64,000 nucleotides of DNA from Anodontia alba. Taxonomy: Eukaryota; Mollusca; Bivalvia; Lucinida; Lucinidae. The stretch spans positions 93,630,571 to 93,694,570 of the forward strand of contig OZ024821.1 of assembly GCA_964016985.1 (NCBI GenBank), in the 5' to 3' direction. Below, one piece after another: positions 19,930 to 31,345 of this stretch. A program made the position numbers and the translations under genes. Each line of letters opens with the position of its first letter. Positions within the stretch are counted from its first letter, which is position 1. The notes under the pieces were generated by a model, which was given only the letters and a program-made list of their open reading frames with translations, did not search any database and was not told the origin of the DNA.

Positions 19930-22168
19930 GGGTACCTAGACTTACCGAAACGAAACCGAAATACCGAAACGAAACCGAAATACCGAAACGGACTATTAAA
20001 AATATAGGGAAAGAGTCCAATTTACATTTATGTCACTTGTTTCTGGTTTCGTTTTGGTATTCTTAGTAATTGAAACGTATATGTGCATAAAAGAGACACA
20101 ATGGGACTAATTTTGATAGAATGAAACAGAGAATTACGTTAACAATGACAAAAAAAACTTGAATTAACCGGGTTTTTTTTATTTATTTACTTTATTTTTT
20201 TTATTTTTTTTGTATTACATTCAAACTTCTAGACTGTTATAATAATGGATCATTCATTCAGCAATACACGGCCAACCGAAATCTTAAGCATCAATTGTCT
20301 ACATAGTTTTCTTCACTAATCTAAGTAATTAAATAAACATGTTTATTCACGTCGCCTTAGGATGTTAAAGGCACGCGCTAATCCCCTGCCATATAGGCGT
20401 TGAAACAGTAGTCTTTAGGTAATGGTCAAATCAATGATTGTGATTGTTAAGTTCATAGGAACCATGGTATGAGAAGCCCCGCTTAAGTATCTGCGAACAA
20501 CATAGGTGCCAATCGGCCAACGCATCCGCACACTCTGATTAGCACCTTGCAGTTCACTATACATCTAGTTTCTCTCTCTAAAATTTCAGGTAAGGATCAA
20601 GTGAATATAAAGTAAATGCATACGAGCCACGGTTTTAGAAACCCTGCTTTACTAATTAATAACAAATAAAAAAGAGGCACAGATCAGCCTATGCATCCGC
20701 ACACTCAGATCAGCACCATACAGTTCGCTACACTTCTAGTTTCTCAATGTATATTGTCTTCTGAAAAGATGAACCACGGTATGAGATAAAATATCATTAG
20801 TAATGTAGTAGGAGGAGAAATAGACCTGCAAAGAAAATATTCCCGTCGAGTGATCGAACCAGGTACCCCTGGATCTGTAATTGAGCGTCATAATAACCAC
20901 GAGGCTAAAAGGTCCGGACCAGTTAGACTGGTCATTTATGCACCCTATATATTTACAAACATATTGATTATTTGTACTTCGCTTTGCCGCGCTACTACAC
21001 TCCTCCATCCTACAATGAAACATTTGTATCAAATGTTTTCTACTATTCCCAGGCTCTTTTGTGACTCCGTTGCCATTGCATCGCCCTTGGCCTACGACGG
21101 TAGTCATCCTGGCACCAGGCACCAAATGTAGTAGGAGGAGAAATAGACCTGTAAAGAAATTATTCACGTCGAGTGCCCCGACCGGGGATCGAACCAGGTA
21201 TCCCTGGATCTGTAATCCAGCGTCATAACCACGAGGCTAAAAGGTCCGGACCAGTTAGACTGGTCATTTATGCACCCTATATATTTACAAACATATTGAT
21301 TATTTGTACTTCGCTTTGCCGCGCTACTACAGTAAAAAAAAAAAAAAATAAATAAATAAAAATAAAAAAAATATTGATATATAAAATCTATCTATCTGTC
21401 TGTCTGTCTGTCCATCCGAGGTCGGTCTGCGGTCCTTTAATCCTCTAACCAAAACTATTTCTATCTATTAGCGGTACTTTAAAGTTCTGATCAAGACAGT
21501 TTATCTAAGCCGTGGAATGTGGTTTTAATAATCAATAATGATTACTCTATGTAATGTATGTTCCTCTCGATAATCGGTTAATTGGATTGCAATTAAGTCG
21601 CAATCAAGGGAGTGTTAGTGTTCAATACAAACAGCAAGATTGAAAAAAATGTCCTACATGCATATGTATTTTGGGTCTCTAAATGGTATTTAAGAATATA
21701 TTCCGCTAAATCAATGACTAACAGCATTTTCCCTATACTTTAACGGTATTTCCGAGGCGTCACAGTAAATTAGGCTTATTCATTTGCTATTAATTTACTC
21801 ATTAGTGTAGTTATTATACTGTATGTATACTGTATGTATGTTTATATATTATATTTATTTGAGAAAATATTTTTATTCATATCGCCGCAAAATTATTGAC
21901 AAACAGCATTTTCCCTATATTTTTAATGGTCTGTTCCGGTATTTCGGAGGTGTTGCATTATGAATTATAATCATATGTCATTAATTTCCTCCTAAGTGCA
22001 GATTGTATGTATGTATCCATATTATATTTATTTCCGAAAATACTCCGTTATCAATTTAGCCCCAGCATTTACTACCTAACAACATTTTCTATATATTTTT
22101 AATAGTCCGTTTCGGTATTTCGGTTTCGTTTCGGTATTTCGGTATCGTTTCGGTAAATCTAGGTACCG
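19930..22168. mobile_element. Foldback-like element 5, word ACCGAAACGAA, exact 9-bp target duplication (nested in element 4)
   Basis: ATTTATTTC flanks it at 19921-19929 and 22169-22177. Left end GGGTACCTAGACTTACCGAA, right end TTCGGTAAATCTAGGTACCG read inward from the other side. Both arms contain three or four copies of ACCGAAACGAAACCGAAAT and then GGACTATTAAAAATATA. Single partial words also occur inside (21745 and 21930, GGTATTTC). The interior holds a duplicated tRNA-like unit (20806-21331). No coding sequence. Confidence 0.85.
20806..21331 (-). repeat. Duplicated tRNA-derived unit with TGTAGTAG/CTACTACA ends
   Basis: Two direct copies (20806-20999 and 21127-21331) separated by 127 bp. 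On the minus strand each carries a tRNA-like head: TAGCCTCGTGGTTATGACGC, GGATTACAGATCCAG and GGTTCGATCCCCGGTCGGGG (second copy; the first has lost about 10 bp here). Each unit begins GTAGTAGGAGGAG and ends CGCTACTAC, giving short inverted ends. It could be a SINE family or a tRNA-like sequence captured by a DNA element. Confidence 0.65.
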
Positions 22169-22177
22169 ATTTATTTC

Positions 22178-24357
22178 CTAAATTTTTGTTGTTCGAATTG
22201 TGATAATAATAGGAATTTGACTGTTAATCATTATACATCAGTCAGAGTTCTCACTAGGATTTTGAAAGCAGGAGTTTAAGAATCCATCTCTGAGAAAAGT
22301 TGGAGTTAAAATTGAAAAATAGGAGTTTGACCTAGAAAACTTGGAGTTTTCCGCTAAATATGAAAACTTAATATTTAAGGACATTGTCTGGACAACTTCA
22401 TTTTTCAACATAGTTAACCTTGACAACTGAGTGTCTGGTAAGGATCCAAAAGCTTTTGGGGCTTAGGAAATAGTGACAGGACTTCCATTAACTTCCAGAC
22501 TCAGGAAGTCCCAGACTTCCTACCCCTCAAATTTGGAAGTCCCACAGGAAAATCTAGGAAGTCCCACTTTTTTCCCTGCTGCGGCAGTCTGCCCTTTCTT
22601 TAGTAGAACAGAGGTTCTTAATTCAGTGTCACACAGAATCATCATGATATACACTTCTCTTAGATGTGTTTTAAACATATCCATATCGCTTATTAAAATT
22701 CGATCGCATCTTTTTGGAAAGCCTGTACTTGTATGTCGGACCTTAGAGAAAGCATCAACATTGGTCCAACGCGTTCGTTTCAAAGCCCAGAGAAAGAAAA
22801 AAAGAAAAGAAAATACATGAGAGAAAACACCCAAAACATGTTTTCTTAAAAACAAACTACGCTGAAATTATTTTGCAGAAATGTATTTAATGAAATATTT
22901 GCTCGGATTGAAGCTGATCAACACGAGCGAGCGAGTTGCTTACTTCACAAAAATTGCGTGAAAACGGCGCCGACTCGTGCAACAACAAACAAATAAAAGG
23001 CAGCTCTCTATGAGTTACCAACAGCAATACGTTCGTTCGCGGAGAATAGCAAGCAAAACCATCGCAATTCACCTATATTTAGACTTACTTTGCGTCTTTT
23101 CCGCGCTGGTAAACAGCGCAGCCGGAACAAGGCTACGAATTTAGAAACGGGTTTTCCGAAAATTTTGACAAAAAATATGTTTTCTTCTCATTTGAAAAAT
23201 TGCTTTTGTTGTCATGACAAACATAAGCTTCTAAATTCGAATAGATTTAAATTTGCGTTCTGTGCATAATTGTTATTTACATGTATTTATTTAATTTCAC
23301 TTGGTAACTCCCGGAAGTGTTGAGGTGTTTTCAGACGACACACGTTCTTAGCAAAATAATAATTTAAGATTTTAAGACCTGAATATTTAAAAATAATAAT
23401 GACTTCATATAATTTCACCGAATATTTTCGGGTGTCGCAGAAGAAAGTTTAATTATACAAACATCAATTAATCAACTCAGCACGCGTGACAAATACACAC
23501 AGTGATCACGCAGCCATCAAAAGGGTGCCGCGACCCTTGACACCGATGTCAATAAAACTCCCGCAAGCGGAAAGTGGGACGTCCTTAAAGCTCAGTCAAC
23601 ACAGGTAGCGAATTTCCAATAAGTAGGCGGGGCAAACATCATACAACTCGTTAAAAGTGGGCGGGCTTTTTGACAATTTTTGGACATCTCGGGTATCGAT
23701 TTCGACGGACAAAAGACATATCGGAAGTCCGCGGTACGTCTTTGAAGTTCAGTTTGGACGTCCGGTGGCAATAGAGCGTAAATGAGAATCCTCGGAAGGA
23801 AATTTTACGCGTACAAAAGCAAAAATAGGCGTAAAAATACGCCGGATTGGGCGTTTCCGAGAACTCTGATCAGTGTCATGTAGCAGAGTTGATGAGCTTG
23901 TACACGCGCATCAGTTGATTAGATACTTGACTGACATGACTACCTCGATGTTGATGAGCTTGTACAAGTCGTATTATCAGTATTGCAGTTCCATAGCAAT
24001 CAACATCCTAAAAGCTACATGTTAGATCGGTGGGACTTTGAGACAGCTCTCCGACAGTCAAAGTGTGCGACATCAACATGATCAAGTCATCAAGTCTATC
24101 AAACTTCCAATTCCGGTCTTACGGTGGTGGTGCTGAGCGCGCATCCATCAGCAGCTGCATCGTAAATGATGCAGAACATCAGTCATGACTAAAATTAAAA
24201 ACCTTTCCGCATTCTTAGCCAAATAATCGAATCTGAGACTGTTCACTGACAGGCAGAACAGGCAGGCTAGTCATTCACAGGTATGATCAATCAAATACAA
24301 TGTACCACTTATCCATAATTACCCTTAATTACCTATGATTGCCAATTACCTTCAAAC
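22178..24357. other. Interior of foldback-like element 4, unassigned
   Basis: The opposed frames 22473-22820 (+) and 22520-22855 (-) show no known domain. A patch at 22460-22560 repeats GGAAGTCCCAC / AGGAAGTCCC. The part from 22880 to 23860 is less AT-rich with several CpGs. No gene can be supported. Confidence 0.35.
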
Positions 24358-24480
24358 AAATGTGTCGGTGAATTGTCTTTAAAAAGTGTCGATGAGTTGT
24401 CTTGAATTGTGTCGGTGAATTGTCTCCAAAAACCGTGTCGATGAGTTCTTGTCGATGAATTGTCTCGATACCCTAATGAT

Positions 24481-25287
24481 AGTTCAGAAAAGGTCGCGAA
24501 TACCAATGACCTTACAAAAATACTTCCAAATGGTACGATAAAGTTTAAAAAAAAAATAAAAACGTGATACCCTTTAGACGCCTTTCTTTTCGTCATAGTA
24601 CATCGGTTGTTTATAAGAGTCTAACTTCATGCATGAAAGGAAAATCAACAATTTACATTGCACTCCCGCCTGCCGGATATAAACAATGCATGGTACCCGG
24701 CTAGGGATTTTCATAAACCCTCGTACCGTACTGCCCTTCACGGCATATACTAAAACATAGAGTGGCGTGGAGCCTTTGAGTGGTGACTTTTGGAGTGACT
24801 TTTCTGGAGAGACTTCTTGGAGCATGATTGGGTTAACTAAGGTAATAAGTCCAATGAGTTTAGGATGTGACCTCTCTGTGACTCCAAATATAGTTGGAAT
24901 GAAAACAAGATTCATCCCCTTGAGACCATCATTAGTGTCTAAAACTGACAGGGCCTTGTCAAGTCTCCACTTAGCCAGTCTGGTCAAAGTGTTTACACGT
25001 GTGCTTTGGAAACCGAGAGTGTAAGGGGTCTTAAGCGTGTGTGTAGAGGGGGGTGAGGTGGGGGGGGGGGAAGAGGGAGGGTGGCAACCAAAACTCTCAA
25101 CAAGCTACGCATATGTGAAGGCTGATCCGAGTATTTGCTGAGTGCTGTTTCTACACATTGTAGTTCTGTATACAAATGTAAGAACAGAACTGCTCTGTTG
25201 TGTCATTGTGCAAACCACTTTTTTTTTTCCAGATTACATGGCTCTATGTGTTTTCGCTGTTCCATTCAAATAAAGACCATAAAATAA
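24481..25287. other. Unassigned stretch with one 137-codon frame
   Basis: The minus-strand frame 24574-24987 (MTRLAKWRLDKALSVL...) has no recognised domain, signal or transmembrane segment. Its AGTGACTTTTGGAGTG segment at 24783-24800 is also found at 27265-27295, which suggests a repeat rather than a gene. Confidence 0.3.
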
Positions 25288-26850
25288 AACAAGAGGCTTA
25301 TGGACCACTATTCGCTCAACTGAGTAAACAGCTATTGCAGATGATATGCAATATTCTTCCAATATTGCCAAAGCAACTAGGTCAGATTTGACCGAAAAAA
25401 GGTTAAAAGTCATCCTAAGAACTTGTGTCGCGGATGCAATATACCAGCCGCAAAGCTTTCTTGGTTTTGGAGAAGATGTTTAAATGTGTTTTACCATATA
25501 TGGACAAAATGACAACACCATTTCGACAGAAGGCCCCAAATGAAATCTGGTGAAAATTCCTAGAGCAATGTAATAGAATAAGACATTTAAAGATCACGAT
25601 TTTATACACGTTTATAGCCCAGGGGCAAGGGCGGATAACCCCCAGGTGATATTTTTGATTGTAACTAAAAAAGCTTTACTACTTTAACCATACCTTGTAA
25701 GTTTCAGTCTTTAGTCTATAATAAATTCTAAGAAAATTATTTTCAACTTTGTGTATGAGAACGCAAATTTGACCTTGCCGTAAACAGGTCAAACGTAATT
25801 CTAAGATCAGCATCTGTAAAAACTTGGTAAACCTTTAGTCCCCGATATCACATATAAAGATTCACCCTCAAAGTTTTCTTAGCTCTGAAGAAGAAGATTT
25901 TTAAGTTCCTTTTGTTTTGAATTGCCCTTACCCAAGCAATATTTGTACCAAATTAGAATCATACTGCTTCAGCGGTTTTGTAGGAGTTGTCATTGAAAAA
26001 AATTCCCTTTTTTTTTAAACTTAATATTGCCATGGCAACCAAACTAAATGGCCGCTGGTCATAAAACATAAAAACCGGGTAGACAAGCATCAACTGATCA
26101 TAAATGCGAAATATGGTTCACATCACTTCACTGATTATGGAGAAAATACAATTTAACCCTTTTCCCACTATAAGTCTATGGGAGTTTCTGTATCCATGGC
26201 AACCAAACCAAGAGGCAGGTCACTATAATATTTGCTATTTTGGATTGCCCTTACCCAAGTAAAATTTGTACCAAATTAGAGTCATACTGCTTCAGTGGTT
26301 TCTAAGGAGTTGTCATTTAAAAAATTCCTTTTCAAAATGGGATGTTGCCATGGCAACCAAACAGAATGACCGCTGGTCATAAAACACAAAAACTGGGTAG
26401 ACAATCATCAGATAATCATAACTGCCAAATATGGCTCACATCACTTCAGTGGTTATGGAGAAAATGCAATTTTACAATTTTCCCATTATGTCTATGGGAG
26501 CTTTCTGTTGCGATGGCAACCAAATCAAGAGCCAAATCACCATGATTTTAGGCATTTTTTAAATCGACCTATCAAAGCAACATTTTTACCAAATTAGGGA
26601 CAAATCGCATCAATGGCTTTGGGGGAGGTGTCGTTTGAAAGTGTTAACGGGCGGACGGACAGACACACGGACGGACGACGGACGAAAAGTAATCACTATA
26701 GCTCACCCTGAGCATAGCTCAGCTGAGCTAAGAAAATGGCTCAGGGGTTTCAGAGGAGAAGTCATTCAAAGTTGTGGACGGAAGGACGACGGACGGGGAG
26801 TGATCACAAAAGGTCATCCTGAGCCTTCGGCTCAGGTGACCTTGTAGGCC
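25288..26850 (-). mobile_element. Element X, copy 1 (AACAAGAGGC ... GAGCT type)
   Basis: Starts AACAAGAGGCTTATGGACCA with GCTCAACTGAG inside and ends with CCGTCC-type sequence (GGACGGACGACGGACG) followed by AGCTCAGCTGAGCT. It contains two units of the roughly 330-bp repeat (TTGCCATGGCAACCAAAC, TTACCCAAGCAATATTTGTA) seen in copy 3 in the opposite orientation. Non-coding. The right edge has a second end-like piece (26735-26850, GCTCAGGTGACCTT). Confidence 0.7.
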
Positions 26851-29200
26851 TATCACTGGCGAGATCACTGCTTTATTTATTTCACTTTGACCTTAAAATT
26901 TAGTACAAGTGTGGCACTAATGAGTGTCCAGAGAATTAGGGAAAACTCTGCTCTTCTGGAATGAGTAAGCCAGTACTGGTTAATGCACAAAGTTAGGGTT
27001 AATGTGTTTTCTAAAACCTGTGTAGCCACATAATTGATAGCCCATATGACAATTACATAACTATGAGCAGTATGCAAAAATGAATGAACAGTCAGGTTAG
27101 GGACCTTGCTCTTTGCACACTTAAAACCTGAACTGACAGGAAAATAAAACCAGTACACTGCTATGAACAATATACAACAATGAATGTAAAGCCATGTCAA
27201 GGGCTTTGTTATTTGGCATGTACTAAGACCTGGAGTGGAGTCAGGCTTTGATGTGGAGTGACTTTTTGGAGTGTCTTTTGGAGTGGGATTTTGGAGTGAA
27301 CTTAGTTGAACCCGACTCAAGGGTAAGACCTGCATAAAGGCCAGGACCTCCAAAATGTACATCAACAAACACACTAACAACAGTTGACCAGTCATGAACT
27401 TTATCACTGCTGATAAAAAAATACCTTGGGATAGGGTGTCAAGAAATCTGTGTTACTGCCATATACTGCACTATAAGTTGGTATATAGCCTATCAATGGT
27501 ATTTCGGATAGGTTGGGAATATGATAAAATGTTAAAATAAAAAAAGTCCTGTTCATATGAACACTGTAAAAAAAAATCCAATCCATGGGAATTTAACACC
27601 TGGCCCCTCCACCGCACAACCAAAACTCTGCCGAGTAGACTCCGCTAACTGAACTATTTTGGTAGGTCCTTTTCTAACAAAAGGGGTGTCTGGTTAGTTT
27701 TTATTATGACTATGTGTTTTTTTATTATTATTATTTTAGAAATTCCTGTATATAATGCAAACCGTGTAGACCTACATCCGACACCAGACATAACATCGTC
27801 TGTTCTGGGTCCACACTGCTTGCCAATGTTACGGCTAGCATGAACATAATAGGGAATTGGCCTATAACCCATGTCCGCTATTCTAAATATCTAATATTGT
27901 ACAAGTATAAGCTTTCACAAAAAAATTGATCTACGCCTCCCAATGATCGGCCACGACAGGGCAGCCAGAGATCATTCATGTTCAACTGTGATAAAATAAA
28001 ATGTCAGGTGGGTCATCTCTCTGTACTAGGTCTTGCAGCACTCCTGCAAGGTAGTCTGCAAAACCTGGTCTGGGCTATTTGTGCTGGGCTCGATGTTGGG
28101 CTGGGCTCAATTTTGGGCTGGGCTCGATTGGCAAGAGGGTTATTTCAGGTCAAAGAAGGCTAGTGGCCGAGTGTCACTTCAGTGCCTGATGTTATTAAAC
28201 CAGATGCGACGCTTGCAGCATTAAGACTTGCTGAACACTATCACGCCTGGTAAACTATCACAGGTACCTCCGCGGAGGTACTGATTAAATGATTGTGACA
28301 GATATCCGGAGCTGCCTGTGATGGTCAAAAACTAGATATAAAAAAGTAGGTGTTCGCCTTTTTTGATACAATAAACAATAACCAGAGAGTTTCCTAAAAT
28401 CAAAGAGTGCTATTCGACCCTTATAGGCATAAAGTTTTGTCACACGTCATATCCCCCAAAACTTTCCATATTTACCAAAGATACGACCTTTGAAGTGGCT
28501 TCGAAGTCAGCTCGAAGTACTCGAAACAGAAAAAGATCGATCTTTTTACGTTCTAAATGCGGGTATCTTGCATACGAATCTGTTTATCTCGGTACACTGA
28601 TGAAAAGTAAGCCTGCTTGCCTGAATACAGATATCGATAAACTCCAAATAAGGCTGTATTCTTCAAAAAACAGCTGGAGGTGCCTGTGACGTCGTGGAGG
28701 TGCCTGTGATATAAAGAAATATAGAGAAAATCTGAAGAGTTATTGCAGCTGCAAATATTAATATAATTCTTCTCTAGATTACTGCCTGGAAAGAATCATT
28801 CATTCAGCGTCGCAATAAGCTATCATAATGTGTACGTCATGAATTTCCATGTTAAAGGTATAAAACATAATCTCAAAGAATTATTGGCGCTTTTCAGTTA
28901 GATTGTCATAGAATGCTCACTGAAGTAAGACTTTTTTCTTGAATGGTGATGACTGTAATCGGAAGGTGCTGCCTGTTAGTCATTCCAACCCATAGAAAAT
29001 TGTCTTTGCTCAATATATCACACGCCATGCCAGCTACACATATGGTGTATCAAAAGTATAAAAAAATTCCGATGCCTGTCACCATAAATTATGACACAAT
29101 TTGAGCATTATCGGAACACCTAAAATAACCTACGTTGTTGACGCTTTTGGTACCTCGTATGCGTGTCGCTCGCATATGTCGTATGACGCTCGCTGTATGT
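26851..29200. other. Unassigned stretch
   Basis: The minus-strand frame 26877-27407 (176 codons) begins with a hydrophobic run but has no recognised domain and partly consists of the TGGAGTG repeat, so I do not call it a gene. 27745-27830 contains a decayed GTGTAGACC...GGTCCACACT hairpin like the family D core. 28251-28285 has a GGTACCTCCGCGGAGGTAC palindrome. The rest is unrecognised. Confidence 0.35.
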
Positions 29201-29436
29201 GTTGTTGTAGTTTTGTTTCTTTACGTCCACTGTAAACAACTAAAATCATGGCGGGACTGTCAGTTAACCTAACCACACTATTCCTGGGCAGGCTTAGACC
29301 GGTAATAAGTGAACATACTTTCGTCAGTAACTGACAACTGCCCTTCTTGAATCAAAGGAAGGAGAAAGAAAAGGAAATAGGGACCTCTGGCTCCTGAGTT
29401 AGACGCTCTACCGACTGTGCTACGCGGCCTGGCTCG
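29201..29436 (-). mobile_element. tRNA-derived SINE, copy S4 (different head)
   Basis: The minus strand begins AGCCAGGCCGCGTAGCACAG, then TCGGTAGAGCGTCTAACTCA, a tRNA-like head different from S1-S3. The body (TTGATTCAAGAAGGGCAGTT, CTGCCCAGGAATAGTGTGGT) is that of the same SINE superfamily. The B box is lost by a deletion after AGGTCCC. Confidence 0.7.
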
Positions 29437-29452
29437 CCGTTTATGTTAACTA

Positions 29453-29804
29453 TGTGGTGAGTGGACTCGAAGGTGTTGCAAGTGATTCACTCTTGCTATT
29501 TCATATTGCTAGCGCTAGAATTCAAACACACCCGTCAGGCCTAGGTGTTACATCATCAACACATGACATAATCTCGATATTACATCTTTTAATATGGTGA
29601 AGTGATCGGAATCTTACTGTAAATCATGTGAAATTTAGTCTCCAAATAGCAACAATATGTCGGAAAATTGCTCTTTTGTCAGCATATTTGATGCACATAG
29701 TGGCTATTTGGAGACTGAATTTCACATGATTTATAGTAAGATTTTGCCCAGAGAGCAGCATCAAGAGTGAATCACTTGCAACACCTTCGAGTCCACTCAC
29801 CACA
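29453..29804. repeat. 350-bp two-part inverted repeat
   Basis: The outer arms 29453-29497 and 29757-29804 pair almost perfectly (GTGGTGAGTGGACTCGAAGG / CCTTCGAGTCCACTCACCAC). The inner arms 29608-29647 and 29701-29744 pair with few mismatches (TCATGTGAAATTTAGTCTCC / GGAGACTGAATTTCACATGA). An unpaired segment of about 105 bp interrupts only the left side (29502-29607). No terminal motif or second copy was seen. Confidence 0.75.
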
Positions 29805-29814
29805 AAACCTATCC

Positions 29815-30164
29815 CCTTACATGCTCCTATTACTATTGGAGTCCAGCCCAAAATTGAGCCCAGATTTGAGCCCAGCCCAATGAGTCAAGCCCATGTTTTA
29901 CAGATAACCCTCATGCAATACTTACATTTGTCAGGAGATGGTAGCTTGACATTTATTAGCATCAAATTACCCATCGAAAATCAAATAAATAATCAGCCAA
30001 CATCAAATCTTCATGTAACTATATTTCAATGACCCGTTTGGTTTATTAATAGCTCCCAAGCCAGATTTCTTCTAGTATAATTCTTCTACAGGATCAGTAC
30101 CTTTAAATTTACAACTTCTTTAAAGTTATTTTCACATTTAGGACTGTTTGGTGGAAATCAATGT
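29815..30164. other. Unassigned stretch
   Basis: A short GAGCCCAGCCCAA repeat at 29855-29895 recalls GGGCTGGGCTCAATTTTGGG at 28090-28125 in inverted order. Nothing else. Confidence 0.35.
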
Positions 30165-30330
30165 ACTTTAACCGTTAACACTCTCTAGGCCAGTTCAGCA
30201 GACGGCAAACTGTTAGCATTTTTCTCATTTTTCCCCATTAAACAGATTCTGACATTTAATGTCAAAAACGTGTGTTCTGGCAAAAAAAAAAAAAAAAAAA
30301 AAAAAGAAAAAAACTGAAATCTTTATCCAG
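30165..30330. repeat. Family G fragment and poly-A
   Basis: TTAACACTCTCTAGGCCAGT, TCAGCAGACGGCAAAC and CTGACATTTAATGTCAAAAA match family G. An A-rich run of about 27 bases is at 30281-30310. Confidence 0.55.
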
Positions 30331-30824
30331 AGTGCTTTAGCATTAAAATGCAGAAATTTACTTCTTGGTTATTTTTGTAACAGTGGACCAGTGTAGAATT
30401 TGATTACCTTATAATTACTAATATAATTGCAATTCGCACTAAACCTTCAAAACTGTATATATCTATAGCATAGACACATACCACAAAAATCAGAGTGGGT
30501 TGTTGGAATCTGATTAACATTGCGTCAAATTTTTTAAGACTGACATAATGTCAGAATTATGTCTTTTAATTGAGAAATATCTAGAATTACAATTATAAGA
30601 AGTTCAGAATGTCAGCAGTGTGCGCCAAGTTTGTCACAGAGTATGCAGTTAAACAGTCTAGGATATGAAATAGCCTTGAAATATTTTTCGATTTTTTTTT
30701 CAATAATAAATCCGGTAACCAACACATACGCCTCTGTATGCTCACCACGTTTTAAAGTCAGATAGTTATCGCGATATTTTGCTGACAAGATTTCTTATTC
30801 AGTTTTTGGCCCGGGCTTGGCTAG

Positions 30825-31015
30825 CCAGTCAACTCATACTCAAGTCAACTCGTACTCAAGCCATCTCGTTCTCATTTTGGTCGATTTGTACCCATCGATT
30901 GATCAATTCGTACTCATTTGGTTAATTTATACTCATGTTTGGTCAATTCGTACTCATTTTGGTCAGTTCGTCCTCATTTTGGTCAACTCGTACTCATGTT
31001 TTTGGTCATTTTTAG
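30825..31015 (+). repeat. Single-arm word array, GGTCAATTCGTACTCATTTT
   Basis: About nine copies of a 20-25-bp unit around GTCAACTCGTACTC. It is close to the arm word of foldback element 2 (GTCAACTCGTACC). No inverted partner was found in the window. Confidence 0.75.
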
Positions 31016-31345
31016 GACCTCTATTTTGGGATATATGCATCGATGAGTGTTAATGGTGCATAAAACAGCGTAATTAGAAGTAACAAATGGCATAAGTTTA
31101 CATCTACACGCATTTCCGCACGACATTTATATGTCTCCGCCTGCAAAATCAGAGTGGGGTGGAGGAAGGGGGAATTCCACCCATACGTGTGTCCGTCCGT
31201 TTGAGCGAACATTTAGACTTAGAGAAGCTATTTCGGACAAGATTAATTACGTTTCAAATACAATGGTGGAGTGTCCGTCCATCCATCTATCCAATCAATT
31301 CATGATTAAGAAGTGAGAAAAAAGTTAAATAAAGTACATTATATA

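Larger units (their letters stand above)
19484..24471. mobile_element. Foldback-like element 4, word GACAATTCATCGACA, exact 9-bp target duplication
   Basis: CCTAATGAT flanks it at 19475-19483 and 24472-24480. The left arm (19484-19600) and right arm (24358-24471) are inverted and about 95% alike over 110 bp. Both carry the order AGACAATTCATCGACAAGA, ACTCATCGACAC, GGTTTTTGGAGACAATTC and ACTTTTTGAAGACAATTC. The nearly 5-kb span contains foldback element 5 (19930-22168). The rest (22178-24350) has no transposase that I can recognise. Two short frames near 22473-22855 are unassigned. It is an expanded relative of element 3. Confidence 0.85.

Noticed and set aside
22473..22855. Opposed 115- and 111-codon frames inside foldback element 4 as a transposase
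   Set aside because: Neither shows catalytic or DNA-binding motifs of a known transposase, and both lack continuity on either side.
24574..24987. 137-codon minus-strand open frame as a host exon
   Set aside because: No recognised domain, no splice context I can support, and part of its DNA matches a TGGAGTG-type repeat at 27265-27295.
26877..27407. 176-codon minus-strand frame as a membrane protein gene
   Set aside because: Hydrophobic runs are common in AT-rich DNA, no domain is recognisable, and part of it is a short repeat.
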